Of a stretch of 39,025 nt of DNA, positions 15,600 to 23,537 are shown in pieces. The notes beneath the pieces were generated by a model, which had not been told where the DNA came from, did not search any database, and saw only the letters and a list, made by a program, of their open reading frames with translations. How positions within the stretch are numbered: the stretch's first letter is position 1; every line of letters begins with the position of its first letter. Both the position numbers and the translations under genes were made by a program. This stretch comes from Spirochaetes bacterium GWE1_32_154 (lineage in GTDB: Bacteria > Spirochaetota > GWE2-31-10): assembly GCA_001829315.1 (NCBI GenBank), contig MIAY01000020.1, positions 1 to 39,025 on the forward strand. Direction: 5' to 3'.

Positions 15600-16664
15600 A
15601 TGAGTACAATTAATGTGTTATTAATAGATCGCTCTGAACACATACTAAAGCTACTGTCAAGACGATTGTCTGTACATCCTGATATCAGAATCATTGGGAC
15701 TGCAAATGACCCGTATCAGGCACGAAAGATTATTGAACACAAAAAAGTTGATATTATTGTCATGGAAACAAAATTACCCCGGATGAACGGATTAACATTT
15801 ATTAAATATTTAATGAAATACAATCCGATTTCTGTAATCATTCTCAGTTCAAAAGTATACAAAAATGCAGTAATTACTAAGAAAGCAATAGATTTAGGGG
15901 TTGTTGATATAATACCTAAACAATGCGGATTTTTTAGTATTAAGAAAACGATAATGAAACTTATCAAACAAATTGAAATTATCAAAAATGATAATTTCAA
16001 TTCAATTCGAATGTTTTTAGAGAAGAAAAATAATAATGCATTTATTATTCAGCAATTATTATATAAAAAAAAAATAGATTTAATGAATAAAATAATAGTC
16101 ATTGGAACTTCAACCGGCGGAACAACCGCTCTGGAAACATTATTTAAAGAATTTGACAATAATTTTCCAGCAACACTCGTTGTTATCCACATGCCCAAAG
16201 AATTTACCCGGTCATTTGCAAACCGCTTAAATATGAGTTCTTCTATTACAATAAAAGAAGCTGAAAACGGGGAAAAAGTAGTTCCGGCTACAGTTTACCT
16301 CGCAGCAGGCGGATATCACATGACTATAGAAATTGTCAAAAATTGTAAATATATAAAACTTACAGATGGGCCTAAAGTTTTTAACCAGCGACCTGCTGTT
16401 GATATATTATTTAATTCTGTTGCCCAAATATGTCAGAAAGATACCATTGGCATCCTTCTGACCGGTATGGGTAAAGACGGGGCTGAAGGGTTACTATCGA
16501 TCAAAAACAATGGCGGTTACACAATTGCCGAAGACGAAAAATCCTGTGTCATATTTGGTATGCCAAAAGAAGCAATGGAGTTGGGAGCAGTAACAGCTCT
16601 TTTACCTTTATCAAAAATAACACAACACGTAAAATCTCTGTTAAAAATACAGAAGTCCTCTTGA
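15600..16664 (+). CDS. cheB: CheB methylesterase with a Glu-substituted receiver
   Basis: This 354-residue protein joins a receiver (about 4-125) to a methylesterase (about 163-350) that removes receptor methyl groups and deamidates glutamines. The esterase triad is intact: S171 in GTSTGG, H197 in VIHMP and D293 in GMGKDGAEG. In the receiver, the phosphoacceptor position reads E56 (VMETKLPRMNG) instead of Asp, and the acidic pair is D10-R11; K107 remains. It therefore cannot be phosphorylated in the normal way and may be locked on. ATG 15600 has AGGAG 7 bases upstream; an in-frame TTG at 15594 overlaps the cheR stop. The last gene of the operon, its stop lies inside a hairpin. Confidence 0.94.
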   Translation: MSTINVLLIDRSEHILKLLSRRLSVHPDIRIIGTANDPYQARKIIEHKKVDIIVMETKLPRMNGLTFIKYLMKYNPISVIILSSKVYKNAVITKKAIDLGVVDIIPKQCGFFSIKKTIMKLIKQIEIIKNDNFNSIRMFLEKKNNNAFIIQQLLYKKKIDLMNKIIVIGTSTGGTTALETLFKEFDNNFPATLVVIHMPKEFTRSFANRLNMSSSITIKEAENGEKVVPATVYLAAGGYHMTIEIVKNCKYIKLTDGPKVFNQRPAVDILFNSVAQICQKDTIGILLTGMGKDGAEGLLSIKNNGGYTIAEDEKSCVIFGMPKEAMELGAVTALLPLSKITQHVKSLLKIQKSS

Positions 16665-16690
16665 AATAATGTATTTAATGAGGACTTCTG
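16650..16690. terminator. Hairpin between convergent cheB and Ca2+-ATPase genes
   Basis: CAGAAGTCCTC (16650-16660) and GAGGACTTCTG (16680-16690) form a perfect 11-bp stem with a 19-base loop that includes the cheB stop codon. There is no clean T-run right after the stem, so it may act through stability alone or together with Rho. Confidence 0.55.
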
Positions 16691-16696
16691 CAATAG

Positions 16697-19540
16697 TTAT
16701 TTTGATTTTTTCAGTACCCTCATTAACTCTCCGGCGATAACAACTGCGAATGTTGCACCTATTGTAATAACCCAGTCACGGAAAGACAATGGCACCGTTC
16801 TCATAATGTCACCACCAAACTGGATTACCATGAATTGCATTATAGTTATCATAAAAATAATAGTAATAAATGCTTTGTTCTTTAAAAACCCTTTAAAAAC
16901 AAAAGTACCACTTCCAAATACTCTTGCATTAAATAAATTCCATACTTGCATAAATACAAATATATTAAAAAATAATGACTGCATATATTTGAAAGAAACT
17001 AAGTCTTTAGAAATACTTTTTATATAAAACATCATAATCAGCATCACAACAAAAAACAAAGTAGCAAATGTAAATATCTGAACAGCCATATCTCTGGTAA
17101 TAATAAAATCATTTGATTTTCGCGGCTTTTCTTTCATTACTGAAACTTGTGGCGGTTCTGTTGCAAGTGCTAAAGCTGCAAATGTGTCCATTATAAGATT
17201 TATCCATAACATCTGGGTTACTGTAAATGGTAAGGAAATCCCCATAAACGGCCCGATGAATGCAATTACTACTGCAACAACATTAATGGTCAGTTGAAAC
17301 ACAATAAATCTCTGAATATTCTTATATAACGATCGTCCCCACATTACAGCGTTTACGATACTTGTAAATGAATCATCAAGTAATATTATATCACTTGCTT
17401 CTTTTGCAACACTTGTACCCGTTTTCCCCATAGCTAAACCAACATCCGCATAATTAAGTGCAGGTGCATCATTTGTTCCATCACCTGTTACCGCAACGAC
17501 TTCGCCTCTTTCTTTAAGAAGTTTAACCGTTCTTAATTTATCAAGGGGTTTTGCTCTCGACAGGATTTTTAAATTACTAAGAATACCTCGAACCTCATCA
17601 TCATTCATTGCATTAAATTCAGGTCCGGTTAAAACGGTTCCTTTTTTATTCTCATTTGTTTTGTCTATTGAACCTATCTGCCGACCAATCTCGGTAGCCA
17701 TTAAATGATTATCACCTGTTATAACTTTAACATCTATTCCTGCATCCCGGCACATTTTTATAGCATCAGGAACATCAGGTCGTACAGGATCAGAAATTAC
17801 TATAAAACCGCACCATAATAAGTCATGAAGTTCATCTTCAATTGAAGTGTGAAGATTTTCAATTTTCCTGTATGCAAAACCTAATGTTCTCATGCCCCGG
17901 TGTTGATATCCGATTATCTCATCATGAAATAGTTGCTTTTTTTCTTGTATGTTTAACAGCGTTTTTTCCATATACATGGTACTATTTTCGAGTATAACTT
18001 CAGTAGCACCTTTTACAAGAAGAAAATAATCATTATCATCTTTAATTAATGTCGCCATCATTTTCTTTTCAGATGAGAAAGGCATTTGACTGATTATTTT
18101 TGTATTTTTTCGAATCATATCATAATCATCACCTTGTGAATTAATCCATAAAAGAAGAGCTCCTTCAGTCGGATTACCCATTACCTCTATTTCACCATTT
18201 TTTTCTTCAAGATGAGCTGTTGAATTGACTGAAATAAGTTTTTTTATGAAATCATCATTTTTTATAGTTAACTTATCCTCAAATACTGTCATTTTATTCA
18301 TAGTAAGAGTTCCTGTTTTATCGGTACAAATAACTGTTGCTGCACCTATGGTTTCACAAGCGTGCATTTTTCTAACAAGATTATTTGAAGCAGTCATTTT
18401 CCTCATACTATACGCAAGACTAAGTGTCACACTCATTGGAAGACCTTCAGGAACTGCAACAACAATAATTGTTACAGCAATCATAAAGTATTCTAAAATT
18501 TCTTTAGCAACTGAAAGAGTAATCCAGTCTGCCTGATTTTTTGAAATATAACCGGAAAGTATACCGGCACCTAAGAAAACAGCAAAAGTAATTACCCCGA
18601 ACGATATTGATTTAAGCCAATTATCCTCTTTTCCTTTGTATTCCACTTTCGTTATTATTTCAATGAGATCATGAATGATCGGATTCCATACCGGTTTAAT
18701 TAATACCCCGGTTGAAATAAACATGATACCTGTAAAAAGCCATTGGCTCAGTGATAAATCAAAATGACCATTAACTATTCCCATTATCATCATAGAAATA
18801 AATGTTAAAAACGCAAAACTAAAACCACCGACACCAATAATTTTACTTAAACCTTCAAGCTGACGGGTAAGAGGCGTTTTACCTTCAACATCTTCAATTG
18901 AAGCTCTAATTGTTTGGGCAACATCAGCTTTGTCACCTACAGCCTTGACTTTCATCACACAATGGCCACTGACTATATTAGTACCGGATAAAAGAAAATA
19001 ATATGGATAAGCATTTTCCTTTGATTCCTCCCCCGTTCCTCTTACACTCTTTTTTGCAGCAACAGACTCTCCGGTAAGTTTTGATTCATCAACTTCAACC
19101 AGAACACTTTCAAGAATCTCACCATCAGCAGGAACTTCTTCTCCGGTTTCTAAAATAACAATATCACCAACGACAACATCCCTTTTGGGTATTGAGGTAT
19201 ATTTACCATTTCTTACCGTTTTCACAGGATTTTCGTCACTTACTTTATTCAGTATATCGAATTCTTTACCGGCCTTGAATTCGTTAAAAAAAGAAAGACC
19301 TGTGGCAAGAAATATTGCAATAATAATGCCGATACCTTCAAAGAAACTACCTTCTACAAATCCGACAATTATTGATATTACTGCTGCTATAATTAATATT
19401 CTAATTATGGGGTCATTAAACTTTTCTAAATAAAGTTTCCACCACGGTGTTTTCTTAGTCGGGGTTACTATGTTTTCCCCATTTTCTTTTCTGCTCATTA
19501 AAACATCGACATCTGATAAACCCATTGACATATAATCCAT
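16697..19540 (-). CDS. PMCA-type P2B calcium-transporting P-type ATPase
   Basis: This 947-residue membrane pump most likely exports Ca2+. The actuator domain has LTGESVAAKK. The calcium-site helix M4 contains VPEGLPMSVTLSLAY. The phosphorylation site is D407 in DKTGTLTMNKM, the nucleotide-binding domain has KGATEVIL, and the hinge reads GDGTNDAPALNYADVGLAMG. Helix M6 carries WINLIMDTFAALALATEPP, the pattern of plasma-membrane-type calcium pumps. No regulatory extension is obvious at either end. I start at ATG 19540, which has GGGG six bases upstream, and not at the ATG 27 bases further out. A small membrane protein gene precedes it on the same strand. Confidence 0.93.
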   Translation of the reverse strand: MDYMSMGLSDVDVLMSRKENGENIVTPTKKTPWWKLYLEKFNDPIIRILIIAAVISIIVGFVEGSFFEGIGIIIAIFLATGLSFFNEFKAGKEFDILNKVSDENPVKTVRNGKYTSIPKRDVVVGDIVILETGEEVPADGEILESVLVEVDESKLTGESVAAKKSVRGTGEESKENAYPYYFLLSGTNIVSGHCVMKVKAVGDKADVAQTIRASIEDVEGKTPLTRQLEGLSKIIGVGGFSFAFLTFISMMIMGIVNGHFDLSLSQWLFTGIMFISTGVLIKPVWNPIIHDLIEIITKVEYKGKEDNWLKSISFGVITFAVFLGAGILSGYISKNQADWITLSVAKEILEYFMIAVTIIVVAVPEGLPMSVTLSLAYSMRKMTASNNLVRKMHACETIGAATVICTDKTGTLTMNKMTVFEDKLTIKNDDFIKKLISVNSTAHLEEKNGEIEVMGNPTEGALLLWINSQGDDYDMIRKNTKIISQMPFSSEKKMMATLIKDDNDYFLLVKGATEVILENSTMYMEKTLLNIQEKKQLFHDEIIGYQHRGMRTLGFAYRKIENLHTSIEDELHDLLWCGFIVISDPVRPDVPDAIKMCRDAGIDVKVITGDNHLMATEIGRQIGSIDKTNENKKGTVLTGPEFNAMNDDEVRGILSNLKILSRAKPLDKLRTVKLLKERGEVVAVTGDGTNDAPALNYADVGLAMGKTGTSVAKEASDIILLDDSFTSIVNAVMWGRSLYKNIQRFIVFQLTINVVAVVIAFIGPFMGISLPFTVTQMLWINLIMDTFAALALATEPPQVSVMKEKPRKSNDFIITRDMAVQIFTFATLFFVVMLIMMFYIKSISKDLVSFKYMQSLFFNIFVFMQVWNLFNARVFGSGTFVFKGFLKNKAFITIIFMITIMQFMVIQFGGDIMRTVPLSFRDWVITIGATFAVVIAGELMRVLKKSK

Positions 19541-19587
19541 CTTTAACCCCTTTTTATACAAAACCATTACTTTTAACCTGTCATAAC

Positions 19588-19618
19588 AGGACTACAAATC
19601 GATTCAATGTGTAGTCCT
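19588..19618 (-). other. Hairpin between small membrane protein gene and Ca2+-ATPase
   Basis: AGGACTACA and TGTAGTCCT form a perfect 9-bp stem with a 13-base loop, followed on the minus strand by an overlapping small stem, CCTGT/ACAGG. No T-run follows, so it is more likely an RNA processing or stability element than a terminator. Confidence 0.45.
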
Positions 19619-19627
19619 ATTAATGCA

Positions 19628-19852
19628 TTAAGAACTTTTTTTCTTTTGGATAAATGATCCGGTTACCATGAATATTATTCCAACAAAAATTGAAATTGAA
19701 CTATACATAATTGTTTGTAGATTCATCATTTTCAGTCCGTATAAAAATGGTAACCCGGCAAAACAAATTATAACAACACCAAGAACAGTAAATATAGAAA
19801 CTTCACCTTCTTCATTTTTATTTTTATTTTTAACATCTTTTATTTGACTCAT
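19628..19852 (-). CDS. Small two-pass membrane protein of unknown function
   Basis: This 74-residue protein has a charged N-terminus (MSQIKDVKNKNKNEEGE), then two hydrophobic segments (about 19-40 and 47-66) joined by a short loop, and a basic tail (QKKKSS). I do not recognise a family. The start at 19852 has GGAG 8 bases upstream; the longer frame extending to 19981 has no ribosome site. It lies 87 bases before the calcium pump on the same strand and could be a pump-associated small protein; that is only a guess from position. Confidence 0.6.
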   Translation of the reverse strand: MSQIKDVKNKNKNEEGEVSIFTVLGVVIICFAGLPFLYGLKMMNLQTIMYSSISIFVGIIFMVTGSFIQKKKSS

Positions 19853-19938
19853 TATTTTTCTCCAGTTTATATATTTAGACAGTAAAGCGATATACTTTTT
19901 TACATGTAAGAATTGTAGATAAAAGTACAGGATAATTA

Positions 19939-20331
19939 TTATTGTATTATTATAAATGGAGGAGGTCTTGAAAAAAGACAAAAAGGGAGTTCAACAAAAT
20001 AGTGACATGATAATTCTATAATTTTAAAAATTTCAAAAATATACAACGTATTATCAGGAAAGAAAAAGAAAAGGAAATAATCAAAAAAAGGAATATACTT
20101 TCTTCTTGAATATGAATCAGAAAAATACCGTTCAACTTTTTTCAGTAAGAAAAAGTTTAATTGAGAATTTAACATTACAGTATATGACTCTGAAATAGAC
20201 GAAAAACTCTGCTTTCTCATTTCTATACTATTTCCTGACTGTATAGAAAATATATTAATTAAAAGAATGAAGTAAATAACCACTGAAAATAGATAAGAAG
20301 AAAGTTTTTCATTCTTTAACGGGAACAGCAT
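19939..20331 (-). CDS. Hypothetical small protein with N-terminal membrane segment
   Basis: This 130-residue frame begins 23 bases after the fumarase beta stop, with AGAGGA 9 bases before its ATG. It has a hydrophobic segment at about 12-30 that could be a signal or anchor. The rest is rich in Phe, Ser and Tyr, with a run of Phe (FLFFFFPDN) that looks like translated AT-rich DNA. The tail overlaps the upstream extension of the next frame. I recognise no family. If it is not a gene, 19853-20354 is a 500-bp AT-rich stretch in which I see nothing else. Confidence 0.3.
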   Translation of the reverse strand: MLFPLKNEKLSSYLFSVVIYFILLINIFSIQSGNSIEMRKQSFSSISESYTVMLNSQLNFFLLKKVERYFSDSYSRRKYIPFFDYFLFFFFPDNTLYIFEIFKIIELSCHYFVELPFCLFSRPPPFIIIQ

Positions 20332-20354
20332 TATATGTATCCTCTTGAAACACT

Positions 20355-20879
20355 CTATGTAAAAATCTGATTTCCTCTAAAATCTATCCCGACTATAACA
20401 GGAAATTCTTTAACAACCAATTCTGTTATAGCTTCCGCACCGAGGTCTTCAAATGCGATAACCCGTGAGGAAACAACACATTTAGCAAGATATGCCCCTG
20501 CACCGCCAATAGTTATAAGATAAGGAGATTTATACTTTTTAATTAACTCTTTAACAAAAGGAGCTCGTGACCCTTTTCCTATTGATGCGGCAATACCGAG
20601 TTCTAAAGTCATTTCAAAAAAATCATCCATTCGATAGCTCGATGTCGGTCCGCAACTTCCGATTACATTTCCTTCTTTTGCCGGTGTAGGCCCCATATAA
20701 TAAAGTATCCTGTTTTTTAAATCAATTGGTAATGGTTCACCTTTTTCTATAAGTTCTTTAAGTCTTTTATGGGCAGCATCCCGCGCAGAGTATATAGTTC
20801 CGTTTATAAGTAATGGAATACCGGCTTTCGATTTTCGTAATTGATCTATGTCTTTGTCAATGTCAATAATAAAACTCAT
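20355..20879 (-). CDS. Class I fumarate hydratase, beta (C-terminal) subunit
   Basis: This 174-residue subunit pairs with the product of the preceding gene to interconvert fumarate and malate; L-tartrate dehydratase has the same architecture and cannot be excluded. Family blocks are LLINGTIYSARDAAHKRL near the start, YMGPTPAKEGNVIGSCGPTSSYRMD (residues about 65-90) and GAGAYLAKCVV. The start is ATG 20879 with AGAGGG upstream; the longer frame runs back into the alpha gene. The gap to alpha is 10 bases, so they are co-transcribed. Confidence 0.92.
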   Translation of the reverse strand: MSFIIDIDKDIDQLRKSKAGIPLLINGTIYSARDAAHKRLKELIEKGEPLPIDLKNRILYYMGPTPAKEGNVIGSCGPTSSYRMDDFFEMTLELGIAASIGKGSRAPFVKELIKKYKSPYLITIGGAGAYLAKCVVSSRVIAFEDLGAEAITELVVKEFPVIVGIDFRGNQIFT

Positions 20880-20889
20880 AGTACCCTCT

Positions 20890-21732
20890 TTATAGTTCAA
20901 TCGATGCATGTCGTAATGAATGGCAACAATAATTATATGCAACAGGTAAACCTGCAATATGAGTCGGATATGTAATTATTCGCACACCAAGAGCTGTTGT
21001 TTTTCCACCAACACCCATAGGCCCGATGTCGCTTTCATTAATTCGCGTTAATATTTCTTTTTCCATATCAGCGTAGAATGGATCTGAATTACATTCATTT
21101 ATTGGTAATAATAATGCTCTTTTTGAAATGTTTGCCGAGTAATCGAATGAGCCGCCGATGCCAACCCCGATAATTGCAGGCGGGCACCCCTTACTCCCTG
21201 ACGCTATAACCCCGTTAACAATGAAATTGATAATATCTTCTTTTGTCGCTGAGGGTGTCATCATTTTTAATCCGGATTGGTTTTCTGCACCAAAACCTTT
21301 TGGTACTACTGTAATTTTAATTCTATCGCCGGCTACAATATCAGTAAAAATTATTGGTGGTAGATTGTTTTTTGTATTAACCCGTTTAATCGGATCTGCA
21401 ACAATTGATTTTCGTAAATACCCTTCTTTATATCCTAATTCAACACCTGAATAAATTGCATCTTTTAATAAACCCCGTGTAAAATAGATTTCCTGTCCGA
21501 TTTCAAGATATACAAAAACCATCCCCGTATCCTGGCAAAGAGGAAAAACTTTTTTCTCCGATATATCAGCATTTTCAAGTAATATCCTTAGAATTTCTTT
21601 AGCCGACTGATTAGGTTCATCATGAATTGCCTGAATAATTGCTGACTTTATATCATCCGGCAGAAAATGCTGGGCTTTAAGAATAAGATCAGCAATAGTT
21701 TGTTTGATTATTTGTACACTTAATTCTCTCAA
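20890..21732 (-). CDS. Class I fumarate hydratase, alpha (N-terminal) subunit
   Basis: This 280-residue subunit carries the oxygen-sensitive 4Fe-4S cluster. The expected cysteines are in FPLCQDTGM (about 84), GSKGCPPAI (about 183) and NYCCHS near the C-terminus. Other family blocks are VPKGFGAENQSGLKM and GIGGSFDYS. The two-subunit form is typical of anaerobes and microaerophiles. The start is TTG at 21732 with AAGGA 8 bases upstream. It follows rpiB by 26 bases on the same strand, suggesting an rpiB-fumarase operon. Confidence 0.92.
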   Translation of the reverse strand: MRELSVQIIKQTIADLILKAQHFLPDDIKSAIIQAIHDEPNQSAKEILRILLENADISEKKVFPLCQDTGMVFVYLEIGQEIYFTRGLLKDAIYSGVELGYKEGYLRKSIVADPIKRVNTKNNLPPIIFTDIVAGDRIKITVVPKGFGAENQSGLKMMTPSATKEDIINFIVNGVIASGSKGCPPAIIGVGIGGSFDYSANISKRALLLPINECNSDPFYADMEKEILTRINESDIGPMGVGGKTTALGVRIITYPTHIAGLPVAYNYCCHSLRHASIEL

Positions 21733-21758
21733 GAAATGTATCCTTATTATACTATATT

Positions 21759-22193
21759 CTATTTTTCAAGTTTAGTAATTTTTTCAACCCTTTTCTGGTG
21801 TCTGCCACCTTCAAACTCTGATATTAAAAATGCCTTTACAATTGACTTTGCAAGCTCCGGCCCTGTAACCCTGCCACCCAGTGCAAGCACATTTGCATCA
21901 TTATGTCTTTTAGTCATTTCCGCAGAATAACTCTCATGGCATAATGCACAACGTATTCCGTTTATTTTATTTGCAGCTATTGAAATGCCTATGCCTGTTC
22001 CGCAAATAAGAATGCCGGTTGCTTTGTTCTCAAGAACTTTAGCACATACCGCCTCGGCATAATCAGGGTAATCAACAGAACTGTTATCATAACAACCCAT
22101 ATCTGTAATATCAAGTTTTAAGTCGTTTTTTATGTATTGCAAAACCTCATTTTTTAACTCAAGACCACCGTGATCGTTTCCAATATATATCAT
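21759..22193 (-). CDS. rpiB: Ribose-5-phosphate isomerase B
   Basis: This 144-residue enzyme interconverts ribose 5-phosphate and ribulose 5-phosphate in the pentose phosphate pathway. The RpiB/LacAB fold shows NDHGG at 6-10, the catalytic Cys64 in LICGTGIGISIAANK, RCALCHESYSAEM, the NDANVLALGGRV block, and EGGRHQKRV near the C-terminus. The length is normal. ATG follows AAGAGG. It probably leads an operon with the two fumarase genes. Confidence 0.95.
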   Translation of the reverse strand: MIYIGNDHGGLELKNEVLQYIKNDLKLDITDMGCYDNSSVDYPDYAEAVCAKVLENKATGILICGTGIGISIAANKINGIRCALCHESYSAEMTKRHNDANVLALGGRVTGPELAKSIVKAFLISEFEGGRHQKRVEKITKLEK

Positions 22194-22241
22194 ACTAACC
22201 TCTTATATTTTTTTTAAATGTACTATTTTCCTATAAAATGG

Positions 22242-23375
22242 TCAATTGATTTTACCATTATACATATCTTTCTCTGTAAGAACAAAACCATATTTATTCT
22301 GAACGACCCGTAAAAGAGGCACTTCCCTATCCGTTAATAACGAAATGACTACACCTTCAACCCCGTTTCTACCCGTTCGACCGGCACGATGAAGATATTC
22401 CTTTGGAGCTTCCGGTATATCCATATTGAAAACATGAGTTACTCCGTCAAGTTGTAAACCCCTTGCAGCTATGTCGGATGCAATCAGAATAGTGAGTTTT
22501 CCCGATCTGAAATCATCCATTACTTTTTTTCTGTCTAACTTTCTGAATGTCCCATGAAGTGCGCCGACTTTTAGATTATGATATTCAAGTTTAGCTGTTA
22601 AATTATCAATCTGATCGTTTTTATTAAGAAATATTAATGTCTTAAACGGTTTTATTATCCCGATAATTTTTCTCAGAGTTTCGATTTTTTCCTGCTGAGT
22701 CGTTACAAAATATTCATGAGTAATTGTTTCAGGAATAACCGGCTCACCCTCAAGTTTTACAATTTCAAATGTTTTACTTAACTGTGCTGCTTTATTGATA
22801 GTATCTTCAGTAATCGATGCAGAAAAAAGAAGAATTTGTTTTTCAGCAGCCGTTTCTTTAATAACCGACAATACAGACTCACGGTTATTAATATCCAATA
22901 ATCGATCTGCTTCATCTAAAATCACCGTTTTTATTCCACGGGCAAAGACTTTTTTTGCTTTTATAAGTTCTAAAATCCGTCCGGCTGAACCGACAATAAT
23001 ACGCGGTTTTAGTTTTAATTTATCAATTTGTCTTTTTATATTTACATTTCCGATAAGAGTTGTAGCAGTAACGGGATATTTGGAATTCGTTGCTAAACGT
23101 TCAATTTGTCTTTGAATCTGAATAACCAGTTCATGCGTCGGTGTCATGATGATAACTTCCGTTTCATTTTTTGGTGCATTCAGTTTTTCAAACAGCGGTA
23201 TAAGATATGAGAGTGTTTTACCGGTTCCTGTTTCTGACTGAACGATTAAGTCTTTATTTTCCAATGCAAGCGGAATAACTTTTGCCTGAATCGGCGTGGG
23301 TGCGGTTATTTTTTCAACAGCAAGTGCATTGATTAAATCGTTTGATATTTTTAAATTCGTAAATGAATCTGACAT
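22242..23375 (-). CDS. DEAD-box ATP-dependent RNA helicase
   Basis: This 377-residue helicase contains the Q motif (PTPIQ), motif I SETGTGKT, Ia TPTHEL, Ib VGSAGRI, motif II DEAD, motif III SAS in place of SAT, LIFLN, DIAARGLQ and motif VI HRAGRTGR. It stops soon after the second RecA domain, so it lacks the C-terminal RNA-binding extension of DbpA or CsdA. Roles in ribosome assembly or cold adaptation are typical of such minimal forms. The start is ATG 23375, which has GAAGGA upstream. Confidence 0.94.
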   Translation of the reverse strand: MSDSFTNLKISNDLINALAVEKITAPTPIQAKVIPLALENKDLIVQSETGTGKTLSYLIPLFEKLNAPKNETEVIIMTPTHELVIQIQRQIERLATNSKYPVTATTLIGNVNIKRQIDKLKLKPRIIVGSAGRILELIKAKKVFARGIKTVILDEADRLLDINNRESVLSVIKETAAEKQILLFSASITEDTINKAAQLSKTFEIVKLEGEPVIPETITHEYFVTTQQEKIETLRKIIGIIKPFKTLIFLNKNDQIDNLTAKLEYHNLKVGALHGTFRKLDRKKVMDDFRSGKLTILIASDIAARGLQLDGVTHVFNMDIPEAPKEYLHRAGRTGRNGVEGVVISLLTDREVPLLRVVQNKYGFVLTEKDMYNGKIN

Positions 23376-23537
23376 GGTTTTCCTTCTCAATTATAATATA
23401 TTCCAGGGGCTCTCTATATTAGATTAATTATTAAATCGTGCCAATGAATAATTTTAAATAAAATTGCAATTATTAAAGATTCTCCATATACTATAGTTAT
23501 TCGTTTTATGTAATCATATAACTATACGGGAGTTACT

